Origin: Bacteroides ovatus
Lineage (GTDB): Bacteria; Bacteroidota; Bacteroidia; Bacteroidales; Bacteroidaceae
NCBI RefSeq assembly: GCF_001314995.1
Contig: NZ_CP012938.1
Location: 5,208,001 to 5,272,000, forward strand
Direction of reading: 5' to 3'
DNA: 64,000 nucleotides
Below, in pieces: positions 27,216 through 36,199 of the stretch (position 1 is its first letter; every line of letters starts with the position of its first letter). The notes below the pieces were generated by a model. It did not search any database. It was not told the origin of the DNA and was given only the letters and a program-made list of their open reading frames with translations. Both the position numbers and the translations under genes were made by a program.

Positions 27216-27767
27216 ATGGGAACTGTATACGCTTTTTTTGCAGATGGTTTTGAAGAAATTGAAGCCTTTACTGCTATTGACACGTTGAGACGTGCCGGAC
27301 TGAATGTAGAAATCGTATCCGTTACACCGGATGAAATTGTAGTAGGAGCACATGATGTATCCGTTCTTTGCGATATCAATTTCGAGAATTGTGATTTCTT
27401 TGATGCTGAACTTTTGTTGTTGCCGGGAGGAATGCCGGGAGCTGCTACACTTGACAAGCACGAAGGATTGCGCAAATTGATCCTTGATTTTGCTGCAAAA
27501 GGTAAACCTATTGCTGCCATTTGTGCTGCTCCGATGGTGTTGGGTAAACTGGGACTGCTGAAAGGAAAGAAGGCTACCTGTTATCCGAGTTTCGAACAAT
27601 ATCTGGATGGTGCCGAATGTGTAAATGCACATGTCGTACGTGATGGAAACATCATTACGGGTATGGGACCGGGTGCTGCTATGGAATTTGCCTTGACAAT
27701 CGTTGACCTGTTGGTAGGTAAAGAAAAAGTAGACGAACTGGTAGAAGCGATGTGCGTTAAACGCTAA
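27216..27767 (+). CDS. DJ-1/PfpI-family protein
   Basis: The 183-residue protein matches the DJ-1 (YajL/ThiJ) family in length and motifs. Glu15 lies in the FEEIEAF turn and the nucleophile-elbow Cys103 in [20 protein letters not shown] (about 67-76) and [12 protein letters not shown] (about 149-160) complete the signature. Family members are cytoplasmic and have been linked to glyoxalase-like or protein-repair activity. The exact reaction here is not known. It is co-directional with tonB and ispD with short gaps and is therefore likely transcribed with them. Confidence 0.9.
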   Translation: MGTVYAFFADGFEEIEAFTAIDTLRRAGLNVEIVSVTPDEIVVGAHDVSVLCDINFENCDFFDAELLLLPGGMPGAATLDKHEGLRKLILDFAAKGKPIAAICAAPMVLGKLGLLKGKKATCYPSFEQYLDGAECVNAHVVRDGNIITGMGPGAAMEFALTIVDLLVGKEKVDELVEAMCVKR

Positions 27768-27774
27768 ACCGTCC

Positions 27775-28434
27775 ATGAAGAAATATGTAATCATTGTCGC
27801 CGGTGGAAAGGGCTTGCGAATGGGAAGTGATCTTCCCAAACAATTCCTTCCCATGGGTGATAAACCTGTGTTGATGCATACCCTGGAAGTCTTCAGGAGA
27901 TATGACGAGGCACTTCAAATCATATTGGTGCTTCCGCAGGAGCAACAAAGTTTCTGGAAGCAACTTTGCGATGAACATCATTTTACGGTAAAACATGTCC
28001 TTGCAGAAGGAGGTGAAACACGTTTCCATTCCGTAAAGAACGGGCTGGCACTGGTGCAAGAGCCGGGATTGGTGGGAGTGCATGATGGAGTACGCCCGTT
28101 TGTATCAGTAGAAGTGATTCGCCGTTGTTATGAGTTGGCAGAGGTGCAAAAAGCAGTGATTCCTGTGGTGGATGTAGTAGAGACGCTTCGCCATTTGACA
28201 GATGCCGGAAGTGAAACAGTCAGCCGGATTGATTATAAACTGGTGCAAACGCCGCAAGTGTTTGATGTAGAGTTGCTGCAACAAGCCTATGCCCAGGAAT
28301 TTACCCCCTTCTTTACAGATGATGCTTCCGTTGTGGAAGCGATGGGAATGCCCGTTTATCTGGCAGAAGGCAACCGTGAAAATATAAAAATAACAACTCC
28401 TTTCGATTTAAAAGTAGGGAGTGCTCTTTTATAA
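27775..28434 (+). CDS. ispD: 2-C-methyl-D-erythritol 4-phosphate cytidylyltransferase
   Basis: IspD transfers CMP from CTP to methylerythritol 4-phosphate, the third step of the MEP isoprenoid pathway. The 219-residue protein has the nucleotide-binding signature [20 protein letters not shown] (residues 7-26) with the conserved Gly-rich loop and Lys23. It also has [10 protein letters not shown] (about 101-110) and [10 protein letters not shown] (about 158-167). Gap to recG is zero: the stop TAA ends at 28434 and recG begins at 28435. An MEP enzyme alongside DXP-using PdxJ in one operon is worth noting, since both draw on deoxyxylulose 5-phosphate. Confidence 0.95.
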   Translation: MKKYVIIVAGGKGLRMGSDLPKQFLPMGDKPVLMHTLEVFRRYDEALQIILVLPQEQQSFWKQLCDEHHFTVKHVLAEGGETRFHSVKNGLALVQEPGLVGVHDGVRPFVSVEVIRRCYELAEVQKAVIPVVDVVETLRHLTDAGSETVSRIDYKLVQTPQVFDVELLQQAYAQEFTPFFTDDASVVEAMGMPVYLAEGNRENIKITTPFDLKVGSALL

Positions 28435-30531
28435 ATGTTCGATTTAGCCACACGCGACATAAAATTTATCTCCGGTGTAGGCCCTCAAAAAGCCGCTGTA
28501 TTAAATAAGGAGTTGGAAATCTATTCCTTGCACGATTTAATTTATTATTTCCCTTATAAATATATTGACCGGAGCCGCATCTATTACATTCATGAAATAG
28601 ATGGCAATATGCCGTATATCCAGTTGAAAGGAGAAATCCTCGGTTTCGAGACCATTGGTGAAGGACGGCAGCGCCGTTTGACAGCGCATTTTTCGGATGG
28701 TACAGGAGTCGTGGATTTGGTGTGGTTTCAAGGTATAAAGTACATCTTGGGAAAGTATAAACTTCACGAGGAATATATTATTTTCGGCAAACCTACTGTT
28801 TTCAACGGACGTATCAATGTGGCGCATCCTGATGTAGACAAACCGGATGATTTGAAACTTTCCTCGGTGGGGCTGCAACCTTATTATAGTACGACGGAGA
28901 AGATGAAACGCAGTTTCCTCAACTCTCACGCGATTGAGAAGATGATGGCAACGGTGATTCAGCAGATACAGGAGCCTCTACCTGAAACACTTTCTCCCAA
29001 GTTGCTGACGGAGCATCATTTGATGCCTTTGACGGAAGCGCTCTGGAATATCCACTTTCCAACCAATCCTGACGTCCTCCGTCGGGCACAATACCGTCTT
29101 AAATTTGAAGAACTGTTTTATGTTCAGTTAAACATTCTCCGATATGCCAAAGACAGGCAGAAAAGGTATCGTGGATACATCTTTGAAAAAGTGGGAGATG
29201 TGTTCAATACATTTTATACAAAGAATCTTCCTTTCCAACTGACGGGTGCGCAGAAACGGGTGTTGAAAGAGATACGGAACGATGTCGGCAGTGGCAGACA
29301 GATGAATCGCCTTTTGCAGGGAGATGTAGGAAGCGGAAAAACACTGGTTGCCTTGATGAGTATGTTGCTGGCATTGGATAATGGCTATCAGGCTTGTATG
29401 ATGGCACCTACCGAAATCCTGGCAAACCAGCACTACGAAACCATCAAGGAATTGCTTTTTGGCATGGACATTCGTGTTGAGCTACTGACAGGTTCGATTA
29501 AAGGAAAAAGGAGAGAAGCGATTCTGACAGGATTGTTGACCGGAGATGTGAAGATATTAATAGGCACACATGCCGTTATTGAAGATACTGTCAATTTCTC
29601 TTCTTTAGGCTTCGTTGTGATTGACGAACAACATCGTTTTGGCGTGGCTCAACGTGCCCGTCTTTGGAGTAAGAATGTTCAACCTCCGCATGTACTTGTA
29701 ATGACTGCCACTCCCATTCCCCGTACGTTGGCGATGACTTTGTACGGTGACTTGGACGTGTCTGTTATCGATGAACTTCCACCCGGAAGAAAACCGATTA
29801 CTACTATCCATCAATTCGACAATCGCCGGGAAAGCATGTATCGTTCGGTACGTAAGCAGATCGACGAAGGACGCCAGGTTTATATTGTCTATCCGCTGAT
29901 TAAAGAGAGCGAAAAGATTGATTTGAAGAATCTTGAAGAAGGGTATCAGCATATTCTGGAAGAGTTTCCGAAGTGTACGGTTTGTAAAGTGCATGGTAAA
30001 ATGAAACCAGCCGAGAAGGATGAGCAAATGCAGCTTTTTGTTTCGGGTAAAGCGCAGATTATGGTGGCTACTACTGTCATTGAGGTGGGAGTGAACGTTC
30101 CGAATGCTTCGGTTATGATTATTGAAAATGCAGAACGTTTCGGGTTATCACAGTTACATCAGTTGCGCGGTCGAGTAGGGCGTGGAGCAGAACAGTCTTA
30201 TTGTATTCTGGTGACGAATTACAAGTTGACGGAGGATACCCGGAAACGATTGGAAATCATGGTGCGCACCAATGATGGCTTTGAAATAGCAGAAGCCGAT
30301 TTGAAATTGCGTGGTCCCGGTGATCTTGAAGGTACACAGCAAAGCGGTATCGCTTTCGATTTGAAGATCGCGGATATTGTCCGCGACGGTCAACTGTTGC
30401 AATACGTTCGTGCTATAGCTGAAAGTATTGTAGAACAAGACCCTGCAGCACAAAGTCCGGAGAACGAAATCTTATGGCGACAGCTTAAAGCCTTACGGAA
30501 AACGAATGTTAACTGGGCTGCCATAAGCTGA
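28435..30531 (+). CDS. recG: ATP-dependent DNA helicase RecG
   Basis: RecG remodels stalled replication forks and Holliday junctions. The 698-residue protein has the N-terminal wedge/OB domain (about 1-170) and then superfamily 2 helicase motifs. These are Walker A GDVGSGKT (about 296), the DEQH box in VVIDEQHRFG (about 397), TATPIPRTLAMTLYGDLD (about 425) and QLRGRVGRG (about 578). The C-terminal wedge-contact region ends at 698. Length and motif order are normal for the family. It is the last gene of the pdxJ operon; the next gene has its own promoter. Confidence 0.97.
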   Translation: MFDLATRDIKFISGVGPQKAAVLNKELEIYSLHDLIYYFPYKYIDRSRIYYIHEIDGNMPYIQLKGEILGFETIGEGRQRRLTAHFSDGTGVVDLVWFQGIKYILGKYKLHEEYIIFGKPTVFNGRINVAHPDVDKPDDLKLSSVGLQPYYSTTEKMKRSFLNSHAIEKMMATVIQQIQEPLPETLSPKLLTEHHLMPLTEALWNIHFPTNPDVLRRAQYRLKFEELFYVQLNILRYAKDRQKRYRGYIFEKVGDVFNTFYTKNLPFQLTGAQKRVLKEIRNDVGSGRQMNRLLQGDVGSGKTLVALMSMLLALDNGYQACMMAPTEILANQHYETIKELLFGMDIRVELLTGSIKGKRREAILTGLLTGDVKILIGTHAVIEDTVNFSSLGFVVIDEQHRFGVAQRARLWSKNVQPPHVLVMTATPIPRTLAMTLYGDLDVSVIDELPPGRKPITTIHQFDNRRESMYRSVRKQIDEGRQVYIVYPLIKESEKIDLKNLEEGYQHILEEFPKCTVCKVHGKMKPAEKDEQMQLFVSGKAQIMVATTVIEVGVNVPNASVMIIENAERFGLSQLHQLRGRVGRGAEQSYCILVTNYKLTEDTRKRLEIMVRTNDGFEIAEADLKLRGPGDLEGTQQSGIAFDLKIADIVRDGQLLQYVRAIAESIVEQDPAAQSPENEILWRQLKALRKTNVNWAAIS

Positions 30532-30671
30532 AAAACGGTTAAACATGCAGTTTATTTGCGTAAATGTGTTGCAAAACATATTTCGGCTCTATTCTCCCTA
30601 TTTATAGGAGTTTAACGACCTGATTCCTCTTCCTTTTCGTTCTAAGCATCTGAAAAATAGTTAATAACTTC

Positions 30672-30702
30672 CTTGCCATTTCGTAGGAAAACACTATCTT
30701 TG
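30672..30702 (+). promoter_or_regulatory. Promoter of the ndk-like gene
   Basis: CTTG (30672-30675) and TATCTTTG (30695-30702) are separated by 19 bases. The start codon at 30755 follows 52 bases later. Confidence 0.7.
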
Positions 30703-30754
30703 GAAGAATTTTTTTAGTAAATGTATTGTTTAACCATTTGCAAAGTCGAGTATT

Positions 30755-31219
30755 ATGCTTGAAAAAACGCTGGTCATTTTAAAACCGTGTACCCTTCAAC
30801 GGGGATTGGTTGGTGAGATTACTCATCGCTTTGAGCGTAAAGGATTACGGTTGGCTGGCATGAAGATGATGCAACTGACTGATGAATTGTTGAGCGAACA
30901 TTATGCCCACCTTAGCGGCAAATCCTTCTTTCAGCGTGTGAAAGATTCGATGATGACAGCTCCTGTCATTGTTTGTTGTTTCGAAGATGTGGATGCTATT
31001 CAAACAGTCCGTACGTTGGCGGGACCAACTAATGGACGTCTGGCTGCCCCGGGTACCATTCGTGGGGATTACAGCATGAGCTTTCAGGAAAATATAGTTC
31101 ATGCTTCTGATTCTCCGGAGACTGCGGCTATTGAATTAAAGAGATTTTTTAAACCGGAAGAAATATTCGATTACAAGCAGGCAACATTTAACTACCTGTA
31201 TGCAAATGACGAATATTAA
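30755..31219 (+). CDS. ndk: Nucleoside diphosphate kinase
   Basis: Ndk transfers the gamma-phosphate between nucleoside di- and triphosphates through a phosphohistidine. The 154-residue protein has Lys10 in ILKPC, the active-site His116 in NIVHASDS, and the preceding TIRGDYSMS (about 101-109), all diagnostic. It is diverged from the most common form (for example RGLVGEITHRFERKG and FQRVKDSM) but keeps every catalytic residue I can place. It is followed 20 bases later by the M23 peptidase gene and likely shares its transcript. Confidence 0.92.
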   Translation: MLEKTLVILKPCTLQRGLVGEITHRFERKGLRLAGMKMMQLTDELLSEHYAHLSGKSFFQRVKDSMMTAPVIVCCFEDVDAIQTVRTLAGPTNGRLAAPGTIRGDYSMSFQENIVHASDSPETAAIELKRFFKPEEIFDYKQATFNYLYANDEY

Positions 31220-31239
31220 ATAGAATTGATAAAAAAGGA

Positions 31240-32112
31240 ATGAATTTCAATTGCATTATTAAAACAGGATTGGTCGCTGTTGCGGCTATGGTCAGCTTGA
31301 GCTCTTTCTCACAAGACCTGATTGCCCGCCAGGCACCGATAGACAAAAAATTAAAATCAGTAGATTCTTTGGCATTGCAGAAGCAAATCCGTGCCGAACA
31401 ATCCGAATATCCCGCTTTAAGTCTTTATCCGAATTGGAATAATCAATATGCGCATTCTTATGGAAATGCGATTATTCCGGAAACATATACAATTGACCTG
31501 ACGGGTTTTCGTATGCCGACTCCGAGTACAAAAATAACTTCGCCTTTTGGCCCGCGTTGGAGAAGAATGCATAATGGCCTTGATTTAAAAGTTAATATCG
31601 GTGATACGATTGTTTCTGCTTTTGATGGTAAGGTACGTATTGTGAAATATGAACGCAGAGGGTACGGTAAATATGTAGTCATTCGTCACGATAATGGATT
31701 GGAAACTATATATGGACACTTGTCTAAGCAGTTGGTTGAAGAAAATCAGTTGGTAAAAGCTGGTGAACCGATCGGGTTGGGTGGTAACACCGGACGTTCT
31801 ACAGGTTCGCATCTTCATTTCGAAACCCGCTTCCTGGGAATTGCAATTAATCCGATTTATATGTTTGACTTTCCAAAACAGGATATCGTTGCCGATACTT
31901 ATACGTTCCGCAAAACAAAAGGTGTGAAACGTGCAGGCTCTCATGATACCCAAGTGGCTGACGGTACTATCCGTTATCATAAGGTGAAGAGTGGCGATAC
32001 ATTGTCCCGCATTGCTAAATTGCGTGGCGTATCAGTCAGCACGCTTTGCAAACTGAATCGTATCAAACCGACCACTACTTTGCGTATCGGACAGGTTTTG
32101 CGTTGTTCATAA
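31240..32112 (+). CDS. M23-family metallopeptidase with LysM domain
   Basis: The 290-residue exported protein has a signal peptide (about 1-25, ending SLSSFSQ). A LytM/M23 domain follows (about 95-215) with zinc ligands visible in RMHNGLDLKV (His and Asp) and SHLHFETR (HxH). A C-terminal LysM peptidoglycan-binding motif comes last (about 244-290, YHKVKSGDTLSRIAKL). Such proteins cleave peptidoglycan cross-links or act as amidase regulators. Because the ligands are intact, an active endopeptidase is the simplest reading. A terminator follows at 32152. Confidence 0.93.
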   Translation: MNFNCIIKTGLVAVAAMVSLSSFSQDLIARQAPIDKKLKSVDSLALQKQIRAEQSEYPALSLYPNWNNQYAHSYGNAIIPETYTIDLTGFRMPTPSTKITSPFGPRWRRMHNGLDLKVNIGDTIVSAFDGKVRIVKYERRGYGKYVVIRHDNGLETIYGHLSKQLVEENQLVKAGEPIGLGGNTGRSTGSHLHFETRFLGIAINPIYMFDFPKQDIVADTYTFRKTKGVKRAGSHDTQVADGTIRYHKVKSGDTLSRIAKLRGVSVSTLCKLNRIKPTTTLRIGQVLRCS

Positions 32113-32151
32113 AAAATATAGCTTATAAAACAGTAATACAATATCTTTAGG

Positions 32152-32197
32152 AGAGGGCACTTTAATATAATTTAGAGTGCCCTCTTTCTGTTTTTAC
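32152..32197 (+). terminator. Intrinsic terminator after the M23 peptidase gene
   Basis: AGAGGGCACT (32152-32161) pairs exactly with AGTGCCCTCT (32176-32185), followed by TTCTGTTTTT. Confidence 0.85.
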
Positions 32198-32208
32198 TTA
32201 ATTATTGT

Positions 32209-32216
32209 TACCTTTG
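32209..32216 (+). promoter_or_regulatory. -7 element for the DUF1599 gene
   Basis: TACCTTTG matches TAnnTTTG and lies directly after the preceding terminator. It overlaps a possible in-frame TTG start at 32205, so translation must begin at the ATG at 32235. Confidence 0.6.
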
Positions 32217-32234
32217 CGCACTATTTGGAAGAAG

Positions 32235-32777
32235 ATGAAAGATACCAAGCAACAATTTGAACATGTCATCGCTTTGTGCCGTGACTTATTTTCCAAGAAG
32301 CTGCACGATTACGGGCCTGCATGGCGTATCCTGCGTCCGGCTTCGGTGACTGACCAGATTTTTATTAAAGCCAATCGGATTCGTAGTATTGAAACCAAAG
32401 GAGTGACCTTGATTGATGAGGGAATCCGTGCTGAGTTTATTGCGATTGTCAATTATGGCATTGTCGGGCTCATCCAGTTGGAATTGGGTTATGCCGAGTC
32501 TGCCGACATCAGCAATGAAGAAGCGATGGCTTTATACGATAAGTATGCAAAAGAGGCATTAGACCTGATGCTTGCCAAAAACCATGATTATGATGAAGCC
32601 TGGCGGAGCATGCGTGTCAGCTCTTACACAGACTTGATCTTGATGAAGATTTACCGTACCAAGCAGATTGAGAGCCTGGCCGGCAACACATTGGTGTCAG
32701 AGGGAATTGATGCCAATTATATGGATATGATTAATTACTCTGTTTTCGGACTGATTAAGATAGAATTTGAAGGATAA
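32235..32777 (+). CDS. DUF1599 (nucleotide modification associated domain 1) protein
   Basis: With the ATG at 32235 the protein has 180 residues. It consists of two copies of the DUF1599 unit: KLHDYGPAWRILRPASVTDQ with KANRIRSIE (about 22-56), then KNHDYDEAWRSMRVSSYTDL with KIYRTKQIE (about 114-148). The internal duplication is plain by eye. The family is linked by comparative genomics to nucleotide modification, but its role in Bacteroides housekeeping loci is not established. Its stop codon overlaps the TTG start of the next gene, so the two are translationally coupled. Confidence 0.85.
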   Translation: MKDTKQQFEHVIALCRDLFSKKLHDYGPAWRILRPASVTDQIFIKANRIRSIETKGVTLIDEGIRAEFIAIVNYGIVGLIQLELGYAESADISNEEAMALYDKYAKEALDLMLAKNHDYDEAWRSMRVSSYTDLILMKIYRTKQIESLAGNTLVSEGIDANYMDMINYSVFGLIKIEFEG

Positions 32778-34125
32778 GAACTTACATATCATTCAGGAGG
32801 TAGTGGCGAATACGTGTCGCTTTCTTTTGGCGGCATCGTTCATCTTTTCCGGATTTGTAAAGGCAGTTGATCCACTGGGGTTCCAGTATAAGATCCAGGA
32901 TTATCTGACCGCATTCGGAATGGCTTCCTGGTTCCCTTCATTCTTCCCTTTATTGGGAGGCATCATCTTGTCAGCCGTTGAGTTTTTTATCGGTATCTCC
33001 TTATTTTTTGCTACCAGAAGAACATTGGCTACTTCGTTGGCTTTGATGCTGATGATTTTCATGACACCACTGACCTTGTATCTTGCCATCTTTGATCCGG
33101 TTTCGGACTGTGGCTGTTTTGGAGATGCCTGGGTGTTGACGAACTGGGAGACATTCGGTAAGAATATAGTTCTGCTGTTTGCAGCAATGATGGCTTTCCG
33201 TCACAGAAGGATGCTGGTTCGTTTTATCAGTGTGAAAATGGAGTGGCTGGTTTCTCTCTATACGTTGTTCTTTGTATTTACTTTGTCGTTCTATTGTCTG
33301 GACCGTCTGCCTGTTTTAGACTTTCGTCCTTACAAGATCGGAAAGAATATTCTGGAAGGAATGACAATGCCCGAAGGAGCGAAACCGAGTGTATATGAAA
33401 GCATCTTTATCTTGGAAAAGAACGGAGAGAAGAAAGAATTTACGTTGGATAACTATCCGGATAGTACCTGGACATTTGTCGACACACGGACAATCCTGAA
33501 GGAAAAAGGATATGAACCGGCTATTCACGATTTCTCTATGATTGATCTGAATACGGGCGAGGATATAACAGACGATGTATTGACGGATATAGGATACACC
33601 TTCCTGTTGGTTGCCCATCGGATTGAAGAGGCGGATGATAGTAACATTGATTTGATTAATGAGATATATGACTATTCGGTGGAGCATGGCTATAAGTTTT
33701 ATTGCCTCACTTCTTCACCGGAAGAACAGATCGAATTGTGGAAGGACAAGACGGGAGCCGAATATCCTTTCTGTCAGATGGATGATATTACATTAAAGAC
33801 GATGGTTCGTTCCAATCCGGGATTGATACTGATTAAGAACGGAACAATTTTGAATAAATGGAGCGATGAGGATATACCGGATGAATATGTGCTGACGGAC
33901 AAACTGGAAAATCTGTCGTTAGGAAAGCAGAAGGTGAGCAGTGACACTCATACGGTAGGATATGTATTCTTATGGTTTGTTATTCCATTGTTGTTAGTGC
34001 TTGGGGTGGATGTTTTGGTCGTTCGCCGCAGAGAACGGAAAAACGCGAAGCGGAAGCAACAAGAGGAAGAGATGAAAAGCAAAGAATTAAAAACGGAGAA
34101 TCCGAAAATAGAAGAACAAGAATAA
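32767..34125 (+). CDS. DoxX/MauE-like membrane protein with C-terminal soluble domain
   Basis: The 452-residue protein opens with four transmembrane segments of the DoxX type (about 17-150), including the conserved FSGFVKAVDPLGFQYKIQDY and a DCGCFGDAW loop. A further helix (about 158-178), a periplasmic domain of about 200 residues, and a final helix (about 398-420) with a Lys/Glu-rich tail follow. The periplasmic part looks thioredoxin-like in strand order but lacks a CxxC pair. I recall this family being named after B. thetaiotaomicron BT_3928. The only upstream initiation codon in frame is the TTG at 32767, inside the preceding gene. It precedes tpiA. Confidence 0.8.
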   Translation: MKDKNLHIIQEVVANTCRFLLAASFIFSGFVKAVDPLGFQYKIQDYLTAFGMASWFPSFFPLLGGIILSAVEFFIGISLFFATRRTLATSLALMLMIFMTPLTLYLAIFDPVSDCGCFGDAWVLTNWETFGKNIVLLFAAMMAFRHRRMLVRFISVKMEWLVSLYTLFFVFTLSFYCLDRLPVLDFRPYKIGKNILEGMTMPEGAKPSVYESIFILEKNGEKKEFTLDNYPDSTWTFVDTRTILKEKGYEPAIHDFSMIDLNTGEDITDDVLTDIGYTFLLVAHRIEEADDSNIDLINEIYDYSVEHGYKFYCLTSSPEEQIELWKDKTGAEYPFCQMDDITLKTMVRSNPGLILIKNGTILNKWSDEDIPDEYVLTDKLENLSLGKQKVSSDTHTVGYVFLWFVIPLLLVLGVDVLVVRRRERKNAKRKQQEEEMKSKELKTENPKIEEQE

Positions 34126-34232
34126 AAAAAATAAATGATAACGAGCGGCCTCTGTAACGAACGCTAATTCCGATCGTTCAATTGTCAATCGTGAAATCGT
34201 AAATTTATTAACCCTTTAAAATAAAAAACAAA

Positions 34233-34988
34233 ATGAGAAAGAACATTGTTGCAGGAAACTGGAAAATGAACAAAACCCTTCAAGAGGGTATCGCTTTGGC
34301 TAAAGAATTGAACGAAGCATTGGCTAACGAAAAGCCTAACTGTGATGTAATCATCTGTACTCCGTTTATCCACCTGGCTTCTGTTACTCCGTTGGTAGAC
34401 GCTGCAAAGATCGGTGTAGGTGCTGAAAACTGTGCAGACAAAGCTTCAGGTGCATATACAGGTGAAGTTTCAGCTGAAATGGTTGCTTCTACAGGTGCAA
34501 AATATGTAATTCTGGGACACTCTGAACGTCGTGCATACTACGGTGAAACAGTTGCTATCCTGGAAGAAAAAGTAAAATTGGCTTTGGCTAACGGTCTGAC
34601 TCCGATTTTCTGTATCGGTGAAGTGTTGGAAGAACGCGAAGCTAACAAGCAGAACGAAGTGGTAGCTGCACAGATGGAATCTGTATTCTCTCTGTCTGCT
34701 GAAGACTTCTCTAAGATTGTATTGGCTTACGAACCGGTTTGGGCTATCGGTACAGGTAAAACTGCTTCTCCTGAACAAGCACAGGAAATCCATGCTTTCA
34801 TCCGTTCTATCGTAGCTAACAAGTATGGTAAAGAAATCGCAGACAATACTTCTATCCTTTACGGTGGTAGTTGCAAACCTTCTAACGCTAAAGAACTGTT
34901 CGCTAACCCGGACGTTGATGGTGGTTTGATTGGTGGTGCTGCTTTGAAAGTATCTGATTTCAAAGGTATCATTGATGCCTTCAATTAA
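34233..34988 (+). CDS. tpiA: Triosephosphate isomerase
   Basis: TpiA interconverts dihydroxyacetone phosphate and glyceraldehyde 3-phosphate in glycolysis. The 251-residue protein has Asn9 and Lys11 (AGNWKMN), the catalytic His96 (ILGHSERR) and Glu167 in [11 protein letters not shown], with the phosphate-binding [12 protein letters not shown] and GGLIGGAAL near the C-terminus. All active-site residues are present and the length is typical. Repetitive sequence at 34987-35115 follows its stop codon. Confidence 0.98.
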   Translation: MRKNIVAGNWKMNKTLQEGIALAKELNEALANEKPNCDVIICTPFIHLASVTPLVDAAKIGVGAENCADKASGAYTGEVSAEMVASTGAKYVILGHSERRAYYGETVAILEEKVKLALANGLTPIFCIGEVLEEREANKQNEVVAAQMESVFSLSAEDFSKIVLAYEPVWAIGTGKTASPEQAQEIHAFIRSIVANKYGKEIADNTSILYGGSCKPSNAKELFANPDVDGGLIGGAALKVSDFKGIIDAFN

Positions 34989-35115
34989 ATGATAGTTGAT
35001 AAATGATAGTTGATAGTTGCTATGTAGTATAGCCTGCTATCGACTATCGTTTATCTTTTCAACTATCATTTTCCGACTGTCATTCTCTAACTGTCATTTA
35101 TCATTTATCAACAAT
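34987..35115. repeat. Cluster of direct and inverted TGATAGTTGA-type repeats
   Basis: AAATGATAGTTGATA occurs at 34987-35001 and again at 35001-35015. The inverse CAACTATCATTT lies at 35060-35071, with further variants (CTGTCATTTATCATTTATCAACAATCAAC) to 35118. The set fills the tpiA to SPOR-gene spacer and can fold into alternative hairpins. Confidence 0.7.
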
Positions 35116-35128
35116 CAACTGTTTAATA

Positions 35129-35572
35129 ATGAAAGTTTTACTTACCCTATTGTTTGTTTTGACAGCTACTTTTGCGCAAGCGCAAAGTATTATCAAGAGT
35201 TTGGAACGTAACATTCCGGGGCAAGGAAAGGTGACTATCCATCAAGATCCCCGCATCGAGGCTCTGATAGGTATGGAACGTCCTGCAACAGGTGAACAGA
35301 AAGTAATAAAGACTTCCGGATTCAGAATCCAGGCGTATGCCGGTAACAATACTCGTCAGGCGAAGAATGATGCTTATCATGTAGCATCGCGTGTGAAAGA
35401 GTATTTTCCTGAATTGACGGTATATACTTCGTTCAATCCGCCTCGTTGGCTTTGTCGTGTAGGTGATTTCCGTAGCATTGAAGAAGCGGACGCAATGATG
35501 CGTCGGTTGAAAGCTACCGGTGTGTTTAAAGAGGTTTCTATTGTAAGAGACCAGATCAATATTCCTTTATAA
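35129..35572 (+). CDS. SPOR-domain secreted protein
   Basis: The 147-residue protein has a signal peptide (about 1-19, [19 protein letters not shown]). A SPOR-like domain occupies the C-terminal half (about 65-145), with [19 protein letters not shown] and the terminal [25 protein letters not shown] domains bind denuded peptidoglycan strands at division sites. It is encoded seven bases before folE, hence likely cotranscribed, although the functions appear unrelated. Confidence 0.85.
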   Translation: MKVLLTLLFVLTATFAQAQSIIKSLERNIPGQGKVTIHQDPRIEALIGMERPATGEQKVIKTSGFRIQAYAGNNTRQAKNDAYHVASRVKEYFPELTVYTSFNPPRWLCRVGDFRSIEEADAMMRRLKATGVFKEVSIVRDQINIPL

Positions 35573-35579
35573 TTGTATC

Positions 35580-36170
35580 ATGTTAGAAAAAGAAGAAATT
35601 GTTTCTCCGAATCTGGAGGAGTTAAAGAGTCATTATCGTAGTATTATAACTTTGTTGGGTGAAGATGCCGAAAGGGAAGGGTTATTGAAAACTCCGGAAC
35701 GGGTGGCTAAGGCGATGTTAAGCTTGACGAAAGGGTATCACATGGACCCTCACGAAGTGCTTCGCTCCGCTAAATTCCAGGAAGAATATAGCCAGATGGT
35801 GATTGTGAAAGATATCGATTTCTTCTCTCTTTGTGAACATCACATGTTGCCGTTCTACGGAAAGGCGCACGTGGCTTATATTCCTAATGGCTATATCACA
35901 GGGTTGAGTAAGATTGCCCGTGTAGTCGATATATTCTCTCATCGTCTGCAAGTGCAGGAACGCATGACACTGCAAATCAAAGAGTGCATTCAGGAAACGC
36001 TGAATCCACTGGGAGTAATGGTGGTGGTGGAAGCCAAACACATGTGTATGCAGATGCGTGGTGTAGAAAAACAAAACTCTATTACTACTACTTCTGACTT
36101 TACCGGAGCTTTCAATCAGGCAAAGACTCGTGAAGAGTTTATGAATCTGATTCAACACGGAAGAGTATAA
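35580..36170 (+). CDS. folE: GTP cyclohydrolase I
   Basis: FolE converts GTP to 7,8-dihydroneopterin triphosphate, the first step of folate synthesis. The 196-residue protein contains the zinc- and substrate-site motif [20 protein letters not shown] (about 81-100). It also has [20 protein letters not shown] (about 107-126) and the second zinc cysteine in [15 protein letters not shown] (about 158-172). All three zinc ligands are present. It converges with dnaG; only 29 bases separate the two stop codons. Confidence 0.97.
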   Translation: MLEKEEIVSPNLEELKSHYRSIITLLGEDAEREGLLKTPERVAKAMLSLTKGYHMDPHEVLRSAKFQEEYSQMVIVKDIDFFSLCEHHMLPFYGKAHVAYIPNGYITGLSKIARVVDIFSHRLQVQERMTLQIKECIQETLNPLGVMVVVEAKHMCMQMRGVEKQNSITTTSDFTGAFNQAKTREEFMNLIQHGRV

Positions 36171-36199
36171 TCTATTTTCTGCTCACTAAACAAATAAGT

